Shown here piece by piece: positions 32,618 to 42,022 of a stretch of 64,000 bases of DNA. Each line of letters opens with the position of its first letter. Position 1 is the first letter of the stretch. A program made the position numbers and the translations under genes. The notes under the pieces were generated by a model. It saw nothing but the letters and a program-made list of their open reading frames with translations. It ran no database searches and had not been told where the DNA came from. Source of the stretch: Polaromonas sp. (GTDB lineage: Bacteria > Pseudomonadota > Gammaproteobacteria > Burkholderiales > Burkholderiaceae_C); the NCBI GenBank assembly GCA_030655515.1, contig JAURVI010000041.1, positions 1-64,000 of the forward strand, written 5' to 3'.

Positions 32618-32666
32618 GCTTCGACACTCCGACAAGCTCAGGACAGGCCAGGCTCAGCCCGAACGG
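32618..32666. repeat. Diverged palindromic repeat near the srkA stop
   Basis: GGCTTCGACACTCCGACAAG followed by CTCAGGACAGGCCAGGCTCA and GCCCGAACGG keeps the arms of the TTCGACAGGCTCAG family in degraded form. Confidence 0.5.
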
Positions 32667-32685
32667 TATCTGAGCAGCAACGACG

Positions 32686-33732
32686 TCACGCCACCAGCGG
32701 CGCTTCCTGCATCGCCTCAAGCTGCTCTTGCAGCATATCGACCTGGCCTTTCCAGTAGTCGCTGGAGCCGAACCACGGGAAGTTGATCGGAAAGATCGGG
32801 TCCTGCCAGCGCTGGGCCAGCCAGGCGCTGTAATGCACCAGGCGCAGGGTGCGCAGCGGCTCGATCAGGGCCAGTTCGCGCCGGTCGAACGCGCGGAACT
32901 CTTCGTACCCGTCCACCAGTGCGCCCAACTGCCGCAAGCACTGGGCGCGCTCACCGGACAGCAGCATCCACAAGTCCTGCACCGCGGGGCCGCTGCGCGC
33001 GTCGTCCAGATCGACGAAGTGCGGGCCGGCACCCTCCACGCCTTCGGGCGTCCACAAAATATTGCCGGGATGGCAGTCGCCGTGCAGGCGCAGGGTGCGG
33101 ATGTCGCCCACACTGTCGAACACGGCCTGCACCACCTTCATCGCTTCTTCAAAGGCCTTGAGCCAACGCGATTCCATGTCCAGCGGCAGGTAGTGGCCTG
33201 CCAGCAGCACGTCACGGCTGGCGTGGCCGAAGGTTTGCAGGTTGAGCGCGGGGCGGTGTTCAAAATGCCGGGAACTGCCGACCGTGTGGATGCGCGCCAG
33301 GAAGCGGCCAATCCATTCGAGCACGTTGAAATCCTCCAGCTCCGGGCGGCGGCCGCCGCGGCGCGGCGACACGCTGAAGCTGAAGCCGTCAAAGTGGTGC
33401 AGGGTGCTGCCGTTCAGGACAAGCGCGCCGACCACCGGGATTTCGGCGGCCATCAGCTCGGCGGCAAAAGCGTGCTCTTCCAGTATCTGCGCATCGCTCC
33501 AGCGCCCGGGCCGGTAAAACTTGGCGACGACGATGTCGCCGACGGCGCCGGCACCCGCCGGGGGTTCAAGGTGAATCTGGTAAACGCGGTTTTCGTAGCT
33601 CGACAGCGCCATCAGGCGCCCGTCGCCGTACAGGCCCACGCCGGCCAGCGCGTCGAGCACCACGTCGGGGGTGAGTTTTTCGTAGGCGTGTACCGCCTCT
33701 TGGGTCGCTGCGGCCGGGTGATTCTCAGTCAT
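32686..33732 (-). CDS. srkA: Stress response kinase SrkA (YihE/RdoA)
   Basis: The 348-residue protein has YENRVYQIHLEPP and VVAKFYRPGRWSDAQI in the N-lobe, the catalytic loop LRLHGDCHPGNILWTPEG and the metal-binding FVDLDDARSGPAVQDLWMLL, as in aminoglycoside-phosphotransferase-like kinases. The C-terminal INFPWFGSSDYWKGQVDML is typical of SrkA. In Escherichia coli this kinase opposes stress-induced cell death. I chose ATG 33732 (MTENHPAA). Confidence 0.9.
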   Translation of the reverse strand: MTENHPAAATQEAVHAYEKLTPDVVLDALAGVGLYGDGRLMALSSYENRVYQIHLEPPAGAGAVGDIVVAKFYRPGRWSDAQILEEHAFAAELMAAEIPVVGALVLNGSTLHHFDGFSFSVSPRRGGRRPELEDFNVLEWIGRFLARIHTVGSSRHFEHRPALNLQTFGHASRDVLLAGHYLPLDMESRWLKAFEEAMKVVQAVFDSVGDIRTLRLHGDCHPGNILWTPEGVEGAGPHFVDLDDARSGPAVQDLWMLLSGERAQCLRQLGALVDGYEEFRAFDRRELALIEPLRTLRLVHYSAWLAQRWQDPIFPINFPWFGSSDYWKGQVDMLQEQLEAMQEAPLVA

Positions 33733-33833
33733 GCCCGATTGTCGGTGCAATCAGGGCCGCTTGTAACCGCGGCATGGCGCGAATGGCGGGTTGTTAGCAT
33801 ACGGTACCCACCTGCCGGGAATGCTGCTGCCTG

Positions 33834-34781
33834 TTGCTCAGCGTCTTTGGCGGCCCGCACATCTTGAACCACGCCAACAACAGCGCTTCCACCAAACCGG
33901 CCAAGCCCGCCGCCGGCGCGCAGGTCATTGAAGAAATCCGGCCGGGCCAGTCAATCGAGCTGCTCAAGGAACTGCACATCCTGACGCGCGAGGGCAAGCT
34001 GAACCAGGACACGCGACGCAAGCTCAAGCAGGTGTACCACCTGTACCAGTTCATTGAGCCACTGCTTGTGGACGTGTCCGGCAGCGACAAGGGCTTCACG
34101 CTGGTCGACCACGGTGCCGGCAAGTCGTATCTGGGCTTCATTCTTTACGACCTGTTCTTCAATGTGGCGCACCAGGGGCCCAAGACTGCCAAGCCTGTAA
34201 ATGGTCATATCTACGGCATCGAAACCCGCAGCGAACTGGTCGACAAATCGCGTGCGCTGGCCCAGCGGCTGGGCTTTGCGCGGATGACGTTTTTAAACCT
34301 GTTGGTAGCAGAGGCCACCACGTCTGTCGAGCTGCCGGAGCAGGTGGACATCGTCACCGCATTACACGCCTGCGACACGGCCACCGACGACGCGATTGCC
34401 TTTGGCCTGGCCAAACAGGCGCGCCACATGGTGCTGGTGCCCTGCTGCCAGGCCGAAGTCGCCGGTGTGCTGCGCAAAAACAAGGCACTGGGCCTGGCCA
34501 GATCGCCGCTGGCGGAACTCTGGCGGCACCCGCTGCACACGCGCGAATTCGGCAGCCAGATCACCAATGTGCTGCGCTGCCTGCAGCTCGAAGCCCATGG
34601 CTACCGGGTGACGGTGACCGAACTGGTGGGCTGGGAGCACTCGATGAAAAACGAACTCATCATTGCCAGCCGGCCGCAGGCACCCAACGCCGGCAAAACC
34701 CGCCAGGCGCAGGCGCGTTTGCAGCAGGTGCTGGCTGAGCTCGATCTCGGCGAGTTGACGGCCCGCTTTGCCTTGCCCTGA
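33834..34781 (+). CDS. Class I SAM-dependent methyltransferase
   Basis: The protein has about 315 residues. A SAM-binding loop, FTLVDHGAGKSYLGFILYDL, is followed by IYGIETRSELVDKSRALAQR and VDIVTALHACDTATDDAIAF. VLVPCCQAEV, a PCC motif, and HPLHTREFGSQITNVLRCLQ complete the pattern of a conserved proteobacterial family related to eukaryotic RRNAD1/METTL25. The substrate is unknown. The only early start in frame is TTG at 33834; the exact start is uncertain. Confidence 0.72.
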   Translation: MLSVFGGPHILNHANNSASTKPAKPAAGAQVIEEIRPGQSIELLKELHILTREGKLNQDTRRKLKQVYHLYQFIEPLLVDVSGSDKGFTLVDHGAGKSYLGFILYDLFFNVAHQGPKTAKPVNGHIYGIETRSELVDKSRALAQRLGFARMTFLNLLVAEATTSVELPEQVDIVTALHACDTATDDAIAFGLAKQARHMVLVPCCQAEVAGVLRKNKALGLARSPLAELWRHPLHTREFGSQITNVLRCLQLEAHGYRVTVTELVGWEHSMKNELIIASRPQAPNAGKTRQAQARLQQVLAELDLGELTARFALP

Positions 34782-34854
34782 GCCGGACTTGCGGACGCTG
34801 TCTTTCCGGGTCGGCGCCATGTCACCCATGTCACTCCTGGGGGCTGCAAAAAGG

Positions 34855-35514
34855 TCAAGCGAGGTTGGTGTAGGCGCTCACCAGCGCCTGCAGATGCTTG
34901 CGCTGGCCTGGTTCGAGATAGGGAATCAATAAATTGAGCACATGGTGCGCACCGCGCAGCCAGGCGGCCTGCGCGTTTTCGGGTTCCAGCGCGTGGCGCG
35001 GGTCGCGCACGTATTCGAAACTCAGCCAATAGGTCAGCACCACCACCATGCTGGTGGCGGTGGCCTCGACCTCGCGCGGGTCGATGCTGACGGTGTTGGT
35101 CCGGCTCATGCTGTCGAGCATGGTTTTGACGGAACGGGTCTTGTTTTTCAGCACCCCCTGAAAATGCGTTTCCAGCCGCCGGTTCTTGCTGAGCAGGTCG
35201 TTCAGGTCGCGGTACAAAAAGCGGTATTGCCAGATCAATTCAAACAGCGTGTGCATGAAAAACCAGGCGTCTTCGACGTCGCGCACACCGTCGCCGGCAT
35301 TGAGCAGCTCGCTCAGAGCCCGCTCGTAGCGGTCAAACAGCGAATTGATCAGCGCGTCCTTGGCGGGGTAGTGGTAGTAGAGGTTGCCGGGGCTGATGCC
35401 GAGTTCGGCGGAAATCAGCGTGGTCGATACGTTGGGTTCACCAAAGCGGTTGAACAACTCAAGCGCCACTTCCAGGATGCGTTCAGCCGTTCGGCGCGGC
35501 GCTTTTTTTGCCAT
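34855..35514 (-). CDS. TetR-family transcriptional regulator
   Basis: The 219-residue protein has an N-terminal TetR helix-turn-helix: RILEVALELFNRFGEPNVST, TLISAELGISPGNLYYHYPA, KDALINSLFDRYE. The ligand domain has a tryptophan-rich segment EDAWFFMHTLFELIWQYRFL. The start ATG 35514 has GGGAG eight bases upstream. The phasin gene lies upstream in the same direction, and PHA or fatty-acid control is possible, but no operator was identified. Confidence 0.88.
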   Translation of the reverse strand: MAKKAPRRTAERILEVALELFNRFGEPNVSTTLISAELGISPGNLYYHYPAKDALINSLFDRYERALSELLNAGDGVRDVEDAWFFMHTLFELIWQYRFLYRDLNDLLSKNRRLETHFQGVLKNKTRSVKTMLDSMSRTNTVSIDPREVEATATSMVVVLTYWLSFEYVRDPRHALEPENAQAAWLRGAHHVLNLLIPYLEPGQRKHLQALVSAYTNLA

Positions 35515-35748
35515 GGTGTCTCCCTTGTTTTTGTTGTACACAAGTCCGTGCCAGCCTGCTGAAGGCTCTGGCTGCCCGTTTTTACTCCTTCCCCCAGAGG
35601 GTGAAGGAGTCACACCAGCAGGCACCTGACCTGGTGCAAAACAGACTTGTATAAGGGCATGGGTTTACCTCGTAACCGTTTCCACTTTAACGCACTCAAA
35701 GAGCTGTTGGAAGTAGGGAAGTCGAGTAATCGCCGCGAAAGGCAGGCG

Positions 35749-35778
35749 AAAAAAAAGGGACGCCGCAACGTCCCTTTT
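35749..35778 (-). terminator. Rho-independent terminator of the phasin gene
   Basis: On the minus strand AAAAGGGACG pairs with CGTCCCTTTT around a six-base loop, followed by a T-run. It starts 13 bases after the phasin stop at 35791. Confidence 0.8.
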
Positions 35779-35790
35779 GAACCAAAAGCC

Positions 35791-36300
35791 TCAAGCCGAC
35801 TTGCGTGCCGGCGCGCGCTTGGCGGCTGGCTTGCGGGCTGCGGGCTTGACTGCGGCACGGGGCGCCGCTTTGGCTGTGGCTGCCGGTTTGGCACCCATTT
35901 TCTGCAGGTTTTTGTTGAGTTCATTGAGGCGGGCGGCGAGGGCCTCCACGTCCTTGGCCGAAGGCACGCCCAGCTTGTTCAGGGCTTTGGCGACACGCTC
36001 TTCAAAAATGCTTTCCAGCTTGTCCCACTGATGGCCGGCTTTGGCGCTGATGTCGGTGGCCATGGCAGTCATCTTGTGGGTTGCAGAGGAAATTTTTTCT
36101 TCGGCGGCGGTTTGGGTTTTGCGCTGGATCGAAAGCCCTTCCTTGACCAGCGCCTCGAACACCTTGCCGCCTTCTTCCTGCGCTTTCGAGAAAGCACCGA
36201 GGCCAGCCAGCCATATCTGCTGGGCAGAGTCCTTGACGGCATCGGCGAGTGGGGGAGTGGATTTTTTGTCGGCGCTCATTTTTTTCGGTTTCTTGACCAT
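35791..36300 (-). CDS. Phasin family protein (PhaI/PhaF type)
   Basis: The 169-residue protein is helical with QQIWLAGLGAFSKAQEEGGK and VFEALVKEGLSIQ, the phasin signature of PF05597. A long amphipathic helix (residues 40-120) is followed by a Lys/Ala/Pro-rich histone-like tail with KPAARKPAAKRAPARKS, as in PhaF of Pseudomonas. Phasins coat polyhydroxyalkanoate granules, and the basic tail may tether the granule to DNA. It ends at a strong terminator. Confidence 0.9.
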   Translation of the reverse strand: MVKKPKKMSADKKSTPPLADAVKDSAQQIWLAGLGAFSKAQEEGGKVFEALVKEGLSIQRKTQTAAEEKISSATHKMTAMATDISAKAGHQWDKLESIFEERVAKALNKLGVPSAKDVEALAARLNELNKNLQKMGAKPAATAKAAPRAAVKPAARKPAAKRAPARKSA

Positions 36301-36332
36301 GGTGGACTCCTGACGAATTCGGCGATTAAAAA

Positions 36333-36680
36333 TTATCGGATCAGATAATCCTGTTTGCTGCGGCCGGCAGACAAGTGATCCGCCAGCCAGGCGGGCGTCT
36401 TGCCGCGGCCTGCCCAGGTTTTTCCGCTGGAGGGATCTTTGTATTTTGGCGCAACTTTCGAACGCTTGCCGCCAGTTGCGGGTTCCTTGCGCGTTGCGGA
36501 CTTCTTCCCGGCAAGGCCCAGATCGGCTGCCGAGAGCTGGTGGGCTTTAATCAGCTCTCTGGCCGAGGCGATGGCTTGTACGCGCTCATCATTTTTCTGC
36601 TGGGCCAGTTTTTCGCGCAACTCATTGACCTTGGCTTCGGCTTGATTAATTTGCTGCTGCAGTTCGGACAGGGTGGACAT
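36333..36680 (-). CDS. H-NS family nucleoid protein
   Basis: The 115-residue protein has a coiled-coil dimer start, LSELQQQINQAEAKVNELRE, and the C-terminal DNA-binding loop PKYKDPSSGKTWAGRGKTPA followed by WLADHL. The core sequence KTWAGRGKxPxW is the H-NS AT-hook-like motif of betaproteobacteria. H-NS silences AT-rich acquired genes. It is transcribed divergently from rfbB and stands at the edge of the locus, whose distal part is AT-rich. I chose ATG 36680. Confidence 0.9.
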   Translation of the reverse strand: MSTLSELQQQINQAEAKVNELREKLAQQKNDERVQAIASARELIKAHQLSAADLGLAGKKSATRKEPATGGKRSKVAPKYKDPSSGKTWAGRGKTPAWLADHLSAGRSKQDYLIR

Positions 36681-36932
36681 AATGGACTCGTCTTTCAATG
36701 CGAAAATCTGTCGTTCGGATGATAACAAACAAATGAATATAAATGAATATATTTGCACGGATATTTGAAGCGGGTTTTAATGGGGCAAAGCCGTCAAGTG
36801 ACGGCGGATTATTCCGGGACACCCGACGTAAAAGGGCGCAGCACCGCGGCGAACGGGCAAGCAAGAATGCGTACGCCCCGCGGGCATAATCGAAGCCATC
36901 GCCGGGTGCCGGCATTCGTCAGAGGCAGATTC

Positions 36933-37994
36933 ATGATTTTGATTACCGGCGGCGCAGGCTTTATCGGCGCCAATTTCGTCCTTGACTGGCTGGCCGGGCG
37001 CGACGAAGCGGTCCTCAACCTGGACAAACTCACTTACGCCGGCAATATGGAAACCTTGGCGTCCTTGCGGGATGACCCCCGGCATATTTTCGTCAAGGGC
37101 GACATCGGCGACAGCGCGCTCGTTGCCGGCCTGCTGGCCAGGCACCAGCCGCGCGCCATCGTCAACTTCGCCGCCGAGAGCCATGTAGACCGCTCCATCC
37201 ACGGCCCTGAAGACTTCATCGAAACAAACATTGTCGGCACCTTCCGCCTGTTAGAGGCCGTGCGCGCCTACTGGAATGGCCTGGAAGGCGAAGCCAGGGC
37301 CGTCTTCCGCTTCCTGCACGTCTCCACCGACGAGGTGTACGGCTCACTCGCACCCACGGAAGCCGCCTTTACAGAAACGCATCGCTACGAGCCCAACAGC
37401 CCGTATTCAGCCAGCAAGGCGGCCAGCGACCACCTGGTGCGCGCCTACCACCACACCTACGGCCTGCCGGTGCTCACCACCAATTGCAGCAACAATTACG
37501 GTCCCTATCATTTCCCCGAAAAGCTGATTCCCCTGATGATCGTCAACGCGCTGGCCGGCAAGCCCCTGCCGGTGTATGGCGACGGCATGCAGGTGCGCGA
37601 CTGGCTTTACGTCAAAGACCACTGCTGCGCCATCCGCCGCGTGCTCGAAGCCGGCCAGCCCGGCGAGGTCTACAACGTCGGTGGCTGGAACGAAAAGCCC
37701 AACATTGCTATTGTGAACATCGTCTGCGACCTGCTCGACGAGTTGCGGCCCAAGAACGACGGAGGCAGCTACAAGACGCAGATCACCTACGTCAAAGACC
37801 GCCCCGGCCACGACCGCCGCTACGCGATTGACGCCAGCAAAATCCAGCGCGAGCTGGGCTGGAAGCCCGCCGAGACCTTTGAAACCGGCATCCGCAAGAC
37901 GGTGCAGTGGTATCTGGCCAACCCCGATTGGGTGGCCCATGTGCAAAGCGGCGCCTACCGCGACTGGGTGCAGACGCAGTATGCGACTTCCTGA
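36933..37994 (+). CDS. rfbB: dTDP-glucose 4,6-dehydratase RfbB
   Basis: The 353-residue extended SDR has [20 protein letters not shown] at the start, [20 protein letters not shown], the STDEVYG motif, and [20 protein letters not shown] with the catalytic Tyr-x3-Lys. It removes water from dTDP-glucose to form dTDP-4-keto-6-deoxyglucose. It is the first gene of the rhamnose set; rfbD follows after 198 bases. I chose ATG 36933; the upstream frame has no conserved sequence. Confidence 0.95.
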   Translation: MILITGGAGFIGANFVLDWLAGRDEAVLNLDKLTYAGNMETLASLRDDPRHIFVKGDIGDSALVAGLLARHQPRAIVNFAAESHVDRSIHGPEDFIETNIVGTFRLLEAVRAYWNGLEGEARAVFRFLHVSTDEVYGSLAPTEAAFTETHRYEPNSPYSASKAASDHLVRAYHHTYGLPVLTTNCSNNYGPYHFPEKLIPLMIVNALAGKPLPVYGDGMQVRDWLYVKDHCCAIRRVLEAGQPGEVYNVGGWNEKPNIAIVNIVCDLLDELRPKNDGGSYKTQITYVKDRPGHDRRYAIDASKIQRELGWKPAETFETGIRKTVQWYLANPDWVAHVQSGAYRDWVQTQYATS

Positions 37995-38192
37995 TTTCGA
38001 GTTGATCGATGCCTTGGTGTTCTCGGCCTGTCTGCCGGATTGCCTTAAGGGTTTACTGTCTGCCTCTTCTAGTTCCCTCTCCCAGAGGGAGAGGGGGCAT
38101 ACTCAGTTTTCCGCCACGACCCGCCCTGTACCCGAAAGCTGGATGGCAACCCGGAATGACGGGCCGCCACAAATGCGCGAGAACATGAGCGC

Positions 38193-39086
38193 ATGAAAAT
38201 CCTCCTCTTCGGAAAAAATGGCCAGGTCGGTTGGGAGCTGCAGCGCAGCCTGGCGCCACTCGGCGAACTCATCGCGCTTGATCGCCACAGCACGGACCTG
38301 TGCGGCGACCTCGCCAATCCGGACGGCATACGCGAGGCAGTGCGCCAGGTCCGGCCCGATGTCATCGTCAATGCGGCCGCCTATACCGCCGTTGACAAAG
38401 CCGAAAGCGATGCCGCCACCGCCCATGCGGTGAACGCAGTCGCACCGGGCGCGCTGGCCGATGCGGCCAGGGCCGCCGGCGCATGGCTGGTTCATTATTC
38501 GACCGATTATGTTTTCGATGGCAGCGGCAGCCAGCCGTGGGAAGAGGGCGACCCGACCGGCCCGCTCTGCGTGTATGGCCGGACCAAGCTCGAGGGCGAG
38601 CAGCGCATCGCCGCCCTGTGCGCGAAACACCTTATTTTGCGCACCAGTTGGGTTTATGCGGCGCGCGGCGCCAACTTCGCCAAAACCATGCTGCGCCTGG
38701 CCGGGGAACGTGATCGCCTGACCGTCATCGACGATCAGTTCGGTGCGCCGACCGGCGCAGAGCTGATTGCCGACGTGAGCGCCCACGCCATCCGCCAAGT
38801 GTTGCAACGCCCCGCAGATGCCGGGCTGTACCACCTGGTCGCCAGCGGCGAGACCAGTTGGCATGGGTATGCAAAACATGTGCTGGCCCAAGCGCAGAGG
38901 GTGCAGCCTGCCATGAAAATAAAAGCAAGCGAGGTAGCCCCTGTGCCCACCAGTGCCTTCCCCACGCCGGCCAGGCGACCGCACAACTCGCGCCTTGATA
39001 CGCGCAAGCTGCAAAGTGCCTTCGGCCTGCGCTTGCCGCCCTGGCAGCAGGGGGTGAACCGCATGCTGAGTGAAGTGATGATTTAA
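38193..39086 (+). CDS. rfbD: dTDP-4-dehydrorhamnose reductase RfbD
   Basis: The 297-residue SDR has MKILLFGKNGQVGWELQRSL, NAAAYTAVDKAESDAATAHA, VHYSTDYVFDGSGSQPWEEG and YGRTKLEGEQRIA, with the Tyr-x3-Lys pair. It reduces dTDP-4-keto-rhamnose to dTDP-rhamnose with NADPH. It is separated from rfbA by two VapBC modules, which is unusual. Confidence 0.94.
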   Translation: MKILLFGKNGQVGWELQRSLAPLGELIALDRHSTDLCGDLANPDGIREAVRQVRPDVIVNAAAYTAVDKAESDAATAHAVNAVAPGALADAARAAGAWLVHYSTDYVFDGSGSQPWEEGDPTGPLCVYGRTKLEGEQRIAALCAKHLILRTSWVYAARGANFAKTMLRLAGERDRLTVIDDQFGAPTGAELIADVSAHAIRQVLQRPADAGLYHLVASGETSWHGYAKHVLAQAQRVQPAMKIKASEVAPVPTSAFPTPARRPHNSRLDTRKLQSAFGLRLPPWQQGVNRMLSEVMI

Positions 39087-39138
39087 GGCATCAGTTGATG
39101 TCATAATCAATGCTTTGAAGTCAAGGGGCTTTCCTTTC

Positions 39139-39336
39139 ATGCGTACCACCATCAATCTTGACGACGAACTGCTGGCCCAAGCCCAGCGCATCAGCGGCCT
39201 GACCGAGCGCACACAGCTTTTACGCGAAGCGCTGCTGGCACTGGTGCAGCGCGAGAGCGCCCGCCGCCTTGCCAAGCTGGGTGGCACCGAAGCCCAGTTG
39301 CAAGCCATCCCCCGGCGCCGGAATGCTTCTGCATGA
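39139..39336 (+). CDS. VapB-type antitoxin (first pair)
   Basis: The 65-residue ribbon-helix-helix protein starts MRTTINLDDELLAQAQRISG and TERTQLLREALLALVQRESA, as in the short VapB family with a C-terminal AIPRRR tail that enters the toxin groove. The stop overlaps the vapC start (ATGA). I chose ATG 39139 over 39115. Confidence 0.85.
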   Translation: MRTTINLDDELLAQAQRISGLTERTQLLREALLALVQRESARRLAKLGGTEAQLQAIPRRRNASA

Positions 39337-39710
39337 TGCTGGTTGACACGTCGGTGTGGATCGACCACCTCAGGCAGGGTGACGCAAAATTGATGGTCGC
39401 ACTCGAAGCGGGAGAAGTCTGGATGCATTCCTTTGTGGTGGGAGAACTGGCTTGTGGCAATTTGCGCTCGCGAGCCGAGGTGCTGAGCCTGTTGCAGGCG
39501 CTTCCTTCGATGCCGATATGCACCGACAAGGAAGTTCTGTTTGTGATTGACCGGCATGAATTGATGGGGCGAGGCATCGGTTTTGTCGACGCCCATTTGC
39601 TGGCGTCCGCCAAACTGGGCGGCGCCCGGCTTTGGACCCGGGACAAGCGGCTCCACACCATTGCGACTGAACTGGGCCTGGCGCATGCCGAAACACAAAC
39701 GCAACACTGA
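39333..39710 (+). CDS. VapC-type PIN toxin (first pair)
   Basis: The 125-residue PIN protein has MLVDTSVWIDHLRQGD, HSFVVGELACGNL and FVDAHLLASAKLGGARLWTR, which place the metal-binding acids at D5, E and D in the usual spacing. VapC toxins cut tRNA or rRNA. Its ATG overlaps the antitoxin stop. An extra ATG at 39336 is equally usable. Confidence 0.87.
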   Translation: MMLVDTSVWIDHLRQGDAKLMVALEAGEVWMHSFVVGELACGNLRSRAEVLSLLQALPSMPICTDKEVLFVIDRHELMGRGIGFVDAHLLASAKLGGARLWTRDKRLHTIATELGLAHAETQTQH

Positions 39711-39806
39711 ATGAGCACAGTAGAAAAGCACGAGGAGTGAGAGTTTTTGGTAACATCGAACCATTGCATCAATGAATTGCTGCATCACTTCATCAGGTAA
39801 ACAATT

Positions 39807-40037
39807 ATGCGAACCACCATTGACCTTGCTGACGACGTTTTGGCTGCTGCCAAGGAGCTTGCCCGCCTTGAAAACAGCACCGCCGGTGCTGTGCTGTCGC
39901 GCCTGGCGCGGCAGGCGCTGACGGCTGGCAGCTCGGGTTCAGATCGCTCTGTGGCCGGCTTTCGTACCATTCCCCGGCGTGGCCATGTCGTGACCAACGA
40001 TCATGTGAATGCGATCAGGGAGCAAGAGGGTATTTGA
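39807..40037 (+). CDS. VapB-type antitoxin (second pair)
   Basis: The 76-residue protein starts MRTTIDLADDVLAAAKELAR with ENSTAGAVLSRLARQAL and ends FRTIPRRGHVVTNDHVNAIR, the toxin-binding tail of the other common VapB branch. A tandem TGCATCA stretch (about 39764-39785) precedes the start and could be the operator. It is not a copy of the first antitoxin. Confidence 0.83.
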   Translation: MRTTIDLADDVLAAAKELARLENSTAGAVLSRLARQALTAGSSGSDRSVAGFRTIPRRGHVVTNDHVNAIREQEGI

Positions 40038-40480
40038 TGCGGGCGCTGCTAGATGTCAGCGTGCTGATCGCTTTGTTCGATTCCGAGCACATTCACCATG
40101 TTTCAGTGACGCGATGGTTTGCCGAACATGCCCGGCACGGTTGGGCCTCGTGCCCCCTGACGCAAAATGGCTGCATCCGGATTCTCTCGCAGCCCGCGTA
40201 CGCCAACCATGCGCCCGCTGCTTTGGTGGCCGAGATTCTGGCTGAGGCCACGGCCGATCCCCGGCATGAGTTCTGGCCCGATTCGTTCAGTGTGTTGACG
40301 GCGGGTACCTTGCGCTGGGACCGGCTGCTAACCGGCCGGCACCTCACCGACGTGTATCTTCTGGCATTGGCTCAGCGCAACGCAGGGCGCCTGGTGACCC
40401 TTGATCAAGGCATTCCTGTTTCGGCCGTGCCTGAAGCGCGCGCCGAAAATCTGGCTGTCTTGCTGAACAAACCTCATTAA
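40037..40480 (+). CDS. VapC-type PIN toxin (second pair)
   Basis: The 147-residue PIN protein has [47 protein letters not shown] and [20 protein letters not shown]. The acids of the PIN site are in ALLDVSV, near C-x-N-G-C-I-R and in TDVYLLALA. The ATG at 40037 overlaps the antitoxin stop (TGATG). Only 15 bases separate it from rfbA. Confidence 0.85.
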   Translation: MRALLDVSVLIALFDSEHIHHVSVTRWFAEHARHGWASCPLTQNGCIRILSQPAYANHAPAALVAEILAEATADPRHEFWPDSFSVLTAGTLRWDRLLTGRHLTDVYLLALAQRNAGRLVTLDQGIPVSAVPEARAENLAVLLNKPH

Positions 40481-40494
40481 CGGTGACAACTCCC

Positions 40495-41376
40495 ATGACC
40501 CCACGCAAAGGCATCATCCTCGCCGGCGGCTCCGGCACCCGCCTGCACCCGGCCACGCTGGCCATCAGCAAGCAGCTTTTGCCGGTGTACGACAAACCCA
40601 TGATCTACTACCCGCTGAGCACCCTCATGCTGGCGGGCATACGCGACGTGCTCATCATCAGCACCCCGCAAGACACGCCGCGCTTTACCCAGTTGCTGGG
40701 CGACGGCAGCCAGTGGGGCATGAACCTGCAATACGCGGTGCAGCCCAGCCCCGATGGCCTGGCGCAGGCCTTCATCATCGGGGACAAGTTTGTAGGCCAT
40801 GCCCCCAGCGCCCTGGTGCTGGGCGACAACATCTTTCATGGTCACGACTTTGCGCAGCTCCTGGCGGGTGCAGACGCCCAGACCCAAGGCGCCACTGTGT
40901 TTGCCTACCATGTGCAAGACCCCGAGCGCTACGGCGTGGTGGCCTTTGACGCCCAGGGCAAGGCCGTCAGCATCGAAGAAAAGCCGATCCAACCCAAGAG
41001 CAACTATGCCGTGACGGGCCTTTATTTCTACGACAACCAGGTCGTTGACATTGCCAAGGCCGTCAAGCCCAGCGCCCGCGGCGAACTCGAAATCACCGCC
41101 GTCAACCAGGCCTACCTTGATCGTGGCCAGCTCGATGTGCAGATCATGCAGCGCGGCTACGCCTGGCTGGACACCGGAACCCATGAAAGCCTGCTCGAGG
41201 CGGGCCAGTTCATTGCCACCCTCGAAAAGCGGCAGGGCCTGAAAATTGCCTGCCCCGAAGAGATCGCCTGGCGCAACGGTTTCATCAATCAGCAGCAGCT
41301 CGAAAAATTAGCCCAGCCCCTGGCCAAGAACGGCTATGGCCAGTACCTCTTCAGTCTCCTGTCATCCCGGGTTTGA
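40495..41376 (+). CDS. rfbA: Glucose-1-phosphate thymidylyltransferase RfbA
   Basis: The 293-residue protein has the nucleotidyltransferase start [51 protein letters not shown] and [20 protein letters not shown]. It makes dTDP-glucose, the first step of the rhamnose route. Its last codons are encoded by a palindromic repeat (TCATCCCGGGTTTGACCCGG region), so the C-terminus SLLSSRV differs from relatives. I chose ATG 40495. Confidence 0.95.
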   Translation: MTPRKGIILAGGSGTRLHPATLAISKQLLPVYDKPMIYYPLSTLMLAGIRDVLIISTPQDTPRFTQLLGDGSQWGMNLQYAVQPSPDGLAQAFIIGDKFVGHAPSALVLGDNIFHGHDFAQLLAGADAQTQGATVFAYHVQDPERYGVVAFDAQGKAVSIEEKPIQPKSNYAVTGLYFYDNQVVDIAKAVKPSARGELEITAVNQAYLDRGQLDVQIMQRGYAWLDTGTHESLLEAGQFIATLEKRQGLKIACPEEIAWRNGFINQQQLEKLAQPLAKNGYGQYLFSLLSSRV

Positions 41377-41390
41377 CCCGGGATCCATGC
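41360..41390 (+). repeat. Palindromic repeat overlapping the rfbA stop
   Basis: TCATCCCGGGTTTGACCCGG followed by GATCCATGCCT is a known type of dispersed palindrome with CCCGGGT and ACCCGGG arms. It covers the final codons and stop of rfbA and runs into the rfbC leader. Confidence 0.7.
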
Positions 41391-41404
41391 CTCGGAATCT
41401 CATC

Positions 41405-41971
41405 ATGAATGTTATCCCCACCTCTATTCCAGATGTCTTGATCATCGAGCCCCGGGTATTCGGCGATTCGCGAGGTTTCTTTTTCGAAAGCTTCAACCAG
41501 CGCGACTTCAATGCCGCGACCGGCACCGATTTCAGCTTCGTGCAGGACAACCACAGCCGATCGGCGAAGGGTGTGCTGCGCGGCCTGCATTACCAGTTGG
41601 GCCAGCCACAGGGCAAGCTGGTGCGCGTGGTGCGCGGCGCCGTTTTCGACGTGGCCGTTGACATCCGCCCCGCGTCGCCGACGTTCGGAAAATGGTCTGG
41701 CCTGGAATTGAACGAGCACGATCACCGGCAGCTCTGGGTGCCGCCTGGCTTGGCGCACGGATTTCTGGTGCTCAGCGACAGCGCCGACTTTTTATACAAG
41801 ACCACCGATTACTACGCGCCGGAACTGGAGCGCTGCATTGCGTGGAACGATCCCGCACTGGCGATCAATTGGCCGTTGTCAGGCAGCCTGCCACAACTCT
41901 CGGGCAAGGATCAGGCTGGCGAGTACGTAGTGTTTGACGGGGGGGTCGATAAACTTTCATTTATTGGGTAA
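41405..41971 (+). CDS. rfbC: dTDP-4-dehydrorhamnose 3,5-epimerase RfbC
   Basis: The 188-residue cupin-fold protein has VLIIEPRVFGDSRGFFFESF, FVQDNHSRSAKGVLRGLHYQ with the catalytic histidine, LWVPPGLAHGFLVLSD and YKTTDYYAPE. It epimerises dTDP-4-keto-6-deoxyglucose at C3 and C5. It completes the rhamnose set rfbBDAC. I chose ATG 41405 (MNVIPTSIP); ATG 41387 is possible. Confidence 0.94.
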   Translation: MNVIPTSIPDVLIIEPRVFGDSRGFFFESFNQRDFNAATGTDFSFVQDNHSRSAKGVLRGLHYQLGQPQGKLVRVVRGAVFDVAVDIRPASPTFGKWSGLELNEHDHRQLWVPPGLAHGFLVLSDSADFLYKTTDYYAPELERCIAWNDPALAINWPLSGSLPQLSGKDQAGEYVVFDGGVDKLSFIG

Positions 41972-42022
41972 ACTCTCCCGAATTGGTGATCATGAAAAAC
42001 GAAAAAAACTAGATTGAATCAA

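Noticed and set aside
32491..32673. A 60-codon frame before srkA
   Set aside because: The last third is a palindromic repeat, and no ribosome site or family match can be seen.
38076..38100. Hairpin CCCTCTCCCAGAGGGAG between rfbB and rfbD as a terminator
   Set aside because: It lacks a T-run and resembles a common dispersed repeat, so I do not call it a terminator.
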